From Bacteroidota bacterium (lineage in GTDB: Bacteria; Bacteroidota; Bacteroidia; Chitinophagales; Chitinophagaceae): a stretch of DNA of 9,172 nucleotides. Location: the NCBI GenBank assembly GCA_947441205.1, contig CANETM010000055.1, positions 1-9,172 on the forward strand. Reading direction: 5' to 3'. This document shows positions 6,462-9,172 of this stretch, piece after piece (positions within the stretch are counted from its first letter, which is position 1; every line of letters starts with the position of its first letter). The position numbers and the translations under genes were made by a program. The notes under the pieces are model-generated. The model had not been told where the DNA came from, searched no databases, and saw nothing but the letters and a program-made list of their open reading frames with translations.

Positions 6462-7790
6462 ATGGTTAAGAATTTGAAAATGGCAAGGTTTAGGTTTTTA
6501 TTTATGTTACTTATTTTAACAATGAGTACATTATTATTTTTTGCATTTGAATCAAATCAGCTTAGCAGAAATGCTAGAGTTAGAACTGATGCTCAAATGG
6601 CATTTATCCCTGGTGGAGCATATTATATGGGTGCCAGCGATGAGCAGGTTGATAATACCATCATGAATCAAAAAAAATTAGTTTCTGTCGCTAGCTTTTG
6701 GATGGATCGAACTGAAATTACAAATGAGCAATATCATAAATTTGTAAACTATGTTTCAGATTCATTGAAATATTTAAACTACTATTTAAAGACCACTGAT
6801 ATTCCTGATGAGGACACTTTAAAAGTAGACTGGAGAAAGGTTGCAGCTATGAATAAGATTATTGCAACTGCAAAAACACCAAAAGCAATAGAGGGTTTGT
6901 TGTCTTCAAAAATGAATGAATTAGTATTATCACAACAAAATAGAATGAAGGGTCATCCTTTGCAAATTGACCCAAGAAAATTAATTTATCGTTACTATTT
7001 TGTTGACCTAAAAAAGGCAGCAGATACAACCGCTTCTAGAAAGGGTTTAGAAATTGATAAACAAATATTTAAAGTGACGAAAATTGATTCTGTTTACCCA
7101 GATACTTTAGTTTGGGGACGTGATTTTTCTATGTCTCAAAATGACCCTTTAATGGTTATGTATTTTTCTCACAAAGCATATTATCAATATCCTGTAGTAG
7201 GTGTTACTTGGAAACAAGCCACCGCATTTTGTCACTGGAGAACGGAACATAGTGATTACTATCAAAACAAACCAGGAAATAAGGATTATATCATAGATGG
7301 TATTTACCGTTTGCCTTCAGAAGCAGAATGGGAATACGCTGCAAGAGGTAATGCAAAGGTGAATGGAATGTTTCCGTGGGGTGCACCATATGCTCGAACT
7401 AAAGAGGGAAGGTTAATGGCCAATTTTAAACCAGGTAGAGGAGATTATTTCGGTGGCGACACGAAAGTAGATGGAATTACACCTGTTAAGGTAAGATCAT
7501 ACACTGAAAATGGATTGGGGTTATTTGATATGGCTGGAAATGTAGCTGAATGGACTAGCACTGTTTATGATGAATCTGGAGGACCTGCCGATTTTAATCC
7601 AAACTACCAATTTGACGTTGACGCTTCAACAGAGATTACAGATCCTCGTTCTAGAAAATCCATTCGTGGTGGATCCTGGAAGGACATTGCTTATAATTGT
7701 CAAGTGAGTACTAGAAATTACGAATATCAGTTTAATGCTAAATCATACATTGGTTTCAGATGTGTATTATCAGCACCACCAAAATATTAA
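6462..7790 (+). CDS. gldK: GldK, FGE-sulfatase-fold T9SS/gliding motility protein
   Basis: This 442-residue GldK (PorK in Porphyromonas) forms, with GldN, the periplasmic ring of the T9SS under the outer membrane. The formylglycine-generating-enzyme fold (PF03781) begins at MAFIPGGAYYMG (46-57) and SFWMDRTEITNEQY (78-91). It is interrupted by an insert of about 150 residues typical of GldK, then resumes with YPVVGVTWKQATAFCHWR (from about 243), RLPSEAEWEYAARG, GLGLFDMAGNVAEWT, RGGSWKD (402-408) and YIGFRC. The N-terminus is a hydrophobic segment (12-29) after basic residues, that is, a signal sequence, but there is no lipobox Cys; the first cysteine is C257. An in-frame TAA at 6450-6452 rules out a longer start; Met7 (6480) is an alternative. 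It is the first gene of gldKLM, with 36 bp to gldL. Confidence 0.95.
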   Translation: MVKNLKMARFRFLFMLLILTMSTLLFFAFESNQLSRNARVRTDAQMAFIPGGAYYMGASDEQVDNTIMNQKKLVSVASFWMDRTEITNEQYHKFVNYVSDSLKYLNYYLKTTDIPDEDTLKVDWRKVAAMNKIIATAKTPKAIEGLLSSKMNELVLSQQNRMKGHPLQIDPRKLIYRYYFVDLKKAADTTASRKGLEIDKQIFKVTKIDSVYPDTLVWGRDFSMSQNDPLMVMYFSHKAYYQYPVVGVTWKQATAFCHWRTEHSDYYQNKPGNKDYIIDGIYRLPSEAEWEYAARGNAKVNGMFPWGAPYARTKEGRLMANFKPGRGDYFGGDTKVDGITPVKVRSYTENGLGLFDMAGNVAEWTSTVYDESGGPADFNPNYQFDVDASTEITDPRSRKSIRGGSWKDIAYNCQVSTRNYEYQFNAKSYIGFRCVLSAPPKY

Positions 7791-7826
7791 CTAAACACCA
7801 TTCAATTAAAAAAATAAAAACAAGTT

Positions 7827-8369
7827 ATGAGTAAAGATCAAACACAAAAAAAAGATTTTAAATACTGGGTAGATAAAGCCGTATCAGTTGGCGCATCAGT
7901 TGTAATTGTAGGTGCTTTGTTTAAAATTCTACACTGGCAATTTGCAACCGAATTGTTAATTGTAGGTATGTTAACAGAGGCGGTTATCTTTTTGATATAT
8001 GCTATTTTACCTCCAGACGATCATGGTCACGCACCTGCAGCTGGTGGATCTGCTACCTTAGATAGTGCTGAATTAATTCAGGCATTGAATGAAGTGAAAC
8101 AAACAATCGACAATACAAATAATAACTTAGGTGCCATTAGTTCTTCAACGCAAGGTTTACAAAACTTGAACACGAAGTTTGAAGATATGGGTAGAACATT
8201 AGATGAATTAAATCATTTTTATGGTAGCTTAAAGAATTTGTCTGAAACAATGACTAGCTCAGCTGGTGAAGCTGCTCGTACAAAGGATCAATTAAATTCT
8301 TTAGCAAACAATTTGACTGAATTGAATCAAGTATATAGCAATATGATTCATGCAATCAAAGGAAAGTAA
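7827..8369 (+). CDS. gldL: GldL, inner-membrane motor subunit of the T9SS
   Basis: GldL (PorL) forms a pentamer around the GldM dimer in the cytoplasmic membrane, and the pair converts proton motive force into motion driving secretion and gliding. Two membrane helices are visible: about 18-35 (VSVGASVVIVGALFKILHW) and 42-61 (LLIVGMLTEAVIFLIYA). Glu51 in MLTEAVIF aligns with the essential membrane Glu49 of Flavobacterium johnsoniae GldL, and Lys33/His36 match other conserved polar positions. A low-complexity linker (62-76, PPDDHGHAPAAGG) leads to a cytoplasmic part rich in Asn, Gln, Ser and Leu with coiled-coil character, ending in LNQVYSNMIHAIKG. At 180 residues it is shorter than the roughly 215-residue F. 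johnsoniae protein, the difference lying in the cytoplasmic part. Spacing to gldM is 29 bp of A-rich sequence without a Shine-Dalgarno site. Confidence 0.96.
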   Translation: MSKDQTQKKDFKYWVDKAVSVGASVVIVGALFKILHWQFATELLIVGMLTEAVIFLIYAILPPDDHGHAPAAGGSATLDSAELIQALNEVKQTIDNTNNNLGAISSSTQGLQNLNTKFEDMGRTLDELNHFYGSLKNLSETMTSSAGEAARTKDQLNSLANNLTELNQVYSNMIHAIKGK

Positions 8370-8398
8370 TAAAATAATAATTTAAAAACATTTTTTAG

Positions 8399-9172
8399 AT
8401 GTCATTACCTAAAGAACCCAGGCAGAAAATGATTAATATCATGTACTTGGTATTAACAGCACTTCTTGCCCTAAATGTTTCGAGTGAAATTTTGAATGCA
8501 TTTAAAACCATCGATAAAAGTTTTTCGGATTCTAATAAAGGACTAGCTTCTCGAAGTCAACAAAAAATTAGTGATTTCGATGCGCCATCAATCGTTAAAG
8601 AATTTGGTGATAAGGTTGTCATTTGGAAACCGAAGGCTGTAAAAGTAAAAGAAGTTTCAGAAGCCTTATTTAAAGAAATTGAAGGATTAAAAGCAGAATT
8701 GAGAAAAGAATCTGGTCAAAAAGTACCGGATGGTCCTTTTAAAGAGGACGATTTAGATGCGGCAACCAGACTGTTTTTAAATGGAAAAGTTGGACAAACA
8801 AAAGGTGATCAATTATTTGCTAATTTAGGTAAATACAAAGAAGAATTAAATAAAATTGATCCAACATTTAAACCTATTGTTGAAAAACTACCTGATATAA
8901 CAAATGTGCCAGAGGGGAATGACCCTAAAGATGCAGCTTATAAAGCGATGTCACCTGCAAAAAAATGGGCTAATGTTTATTTTCACATGACACCAACAGT
9001 TGCTGCAATTGCAATACTTTCTAAGTTTCAAAATGACATTAGAAATAGTGAAGCGCAATTAATTGATGAATGCTTCGCTAATATTACAAAGGTTCCATTA
9101 CCTCCACCTTCATTATCAGCTTTTGCTAGTACAAATTCCTCTATGTTAATGACAGGCGACGAATTAGTTATT
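8399..9172 (+). CDS. gldM: GldM, T9SS motor/periplasmic shaft protein, N-terminal half (partial)
   Basis: The frame is open from ATG 8399 to the window edge (258 codons, about half of a GldM of roughly 510-530 residues). GldM (PorM) has a single inner-membrane helix inside the GldL pentamer and a long dimeric periplasmic shaft reaching the GldK/N ring. The N-terminus PKEPRQKMINIMYLVLTALLALNVSSEIL gives the short cytoplasmic tail and membrane helix (about 11-28). Arg8 and Tyr16 correspond to Arg9 and Tyr17 of F. johnsoniae GldM, positions reported to lie near the GldL glutamate. The periplasmic first domain follows, including FHMTPTVAAIAILSKFQNDI (195-214), a strongly family-like stretch. The third gene of gldKLM; gldN would be expected beyond the window. 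Confidence 0.95.
   Translation, partial: MSLPKEPRQKMINIMYLVLTALLALNVSSEILNAFKTIDKSFSDSNKGLASRSQQKISDFDAPSIVKEFGDKVVIWKPKAVKVKEVSEALFKEIEGLKAELRKESGQKVPDGPFKEDDLDAATRLFLNGKVGQTKGDQLFANLGKYKEELNKIDPTFKPIVEKLPDITNVPEGNDPKDAAYKAMSPAKKWANVYFHMTPTVAAIAILSKFQNDIRNSEAQLIDECFANITKVPLPPPSLSAFASTNSSMLMTGDELVI

Overview
The window is AT-rich, densely coded DNA from a member of the Bacteroidota. The main evidence is the start of a gldK-gldL-gldM operon, the core of the type IX secretion system (T9SS) and gliding motility machine, which is restricted to this phylum. Supporting evidence is a DUF4271 membrane protein next to hemD, the lack of Shine-Dalgarno sites in front of the genes, and promoter -7 boxes of the Bacteroidota type TAnnTTTG. 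The family cannot be fixed from this sequence alone; the gene content would fit a Chitinophagia- or Sphingobacteriia-like organism.

Layout. Positions 1-157 hold the C-terminal end of a periplasmic adaptor (HlyD/MacA-like) of an efflux pump, closed by a strong intrinsic terminator (176-214). Next come gpsA (glycerol-3-phosphate dehydrogenase, +) and hemW (radical-SAM heme chaperone, -), whose stop codons overlap tail to tail. hemW starts divergently, 69 bp away, from a tightly packed + strand run: a DUF4271 membrane protein, hemD (uroporphyrinogen-III synthase) and a YyaL/SSP411-type thioredoxin-fold protein, with gaps of 16 and 10 bp. A 131-bp intergenic region with a near-perfect inverted repeat precedes gldK, gldL and gldM. 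gldM runs off the right edge.

How the genes work together. GldL and GldM form the inner-membrane proton-driven motor of the T9SS, and GldK is the periplasmic/outer-membrane ring component the motor is thought to act on. HemD makes uroporphyrinogen III for heme and other tetrapyrroles, and HemW is a heme chaperone; DUF4271 lies between them and is an unassigned membrane protein. GpsA supplies the glycerol phosphate backbone for phospholipids. Apart from the T9SS operon this is housekeeping gene content.

There are no tRNA or rRNA genes, CRISPR arrays, insertion sequences or other signs of mobile DNA, and no gene-free stretch above 300 bases. I do not see a novel multi-gene system. The most unusual points are the absence of a lipobox cysteine in GldK, the palindrome in front of gldK, and promoter boxes placed so close to start codons that leaderless or nearly leaderless mRNAs are expected.
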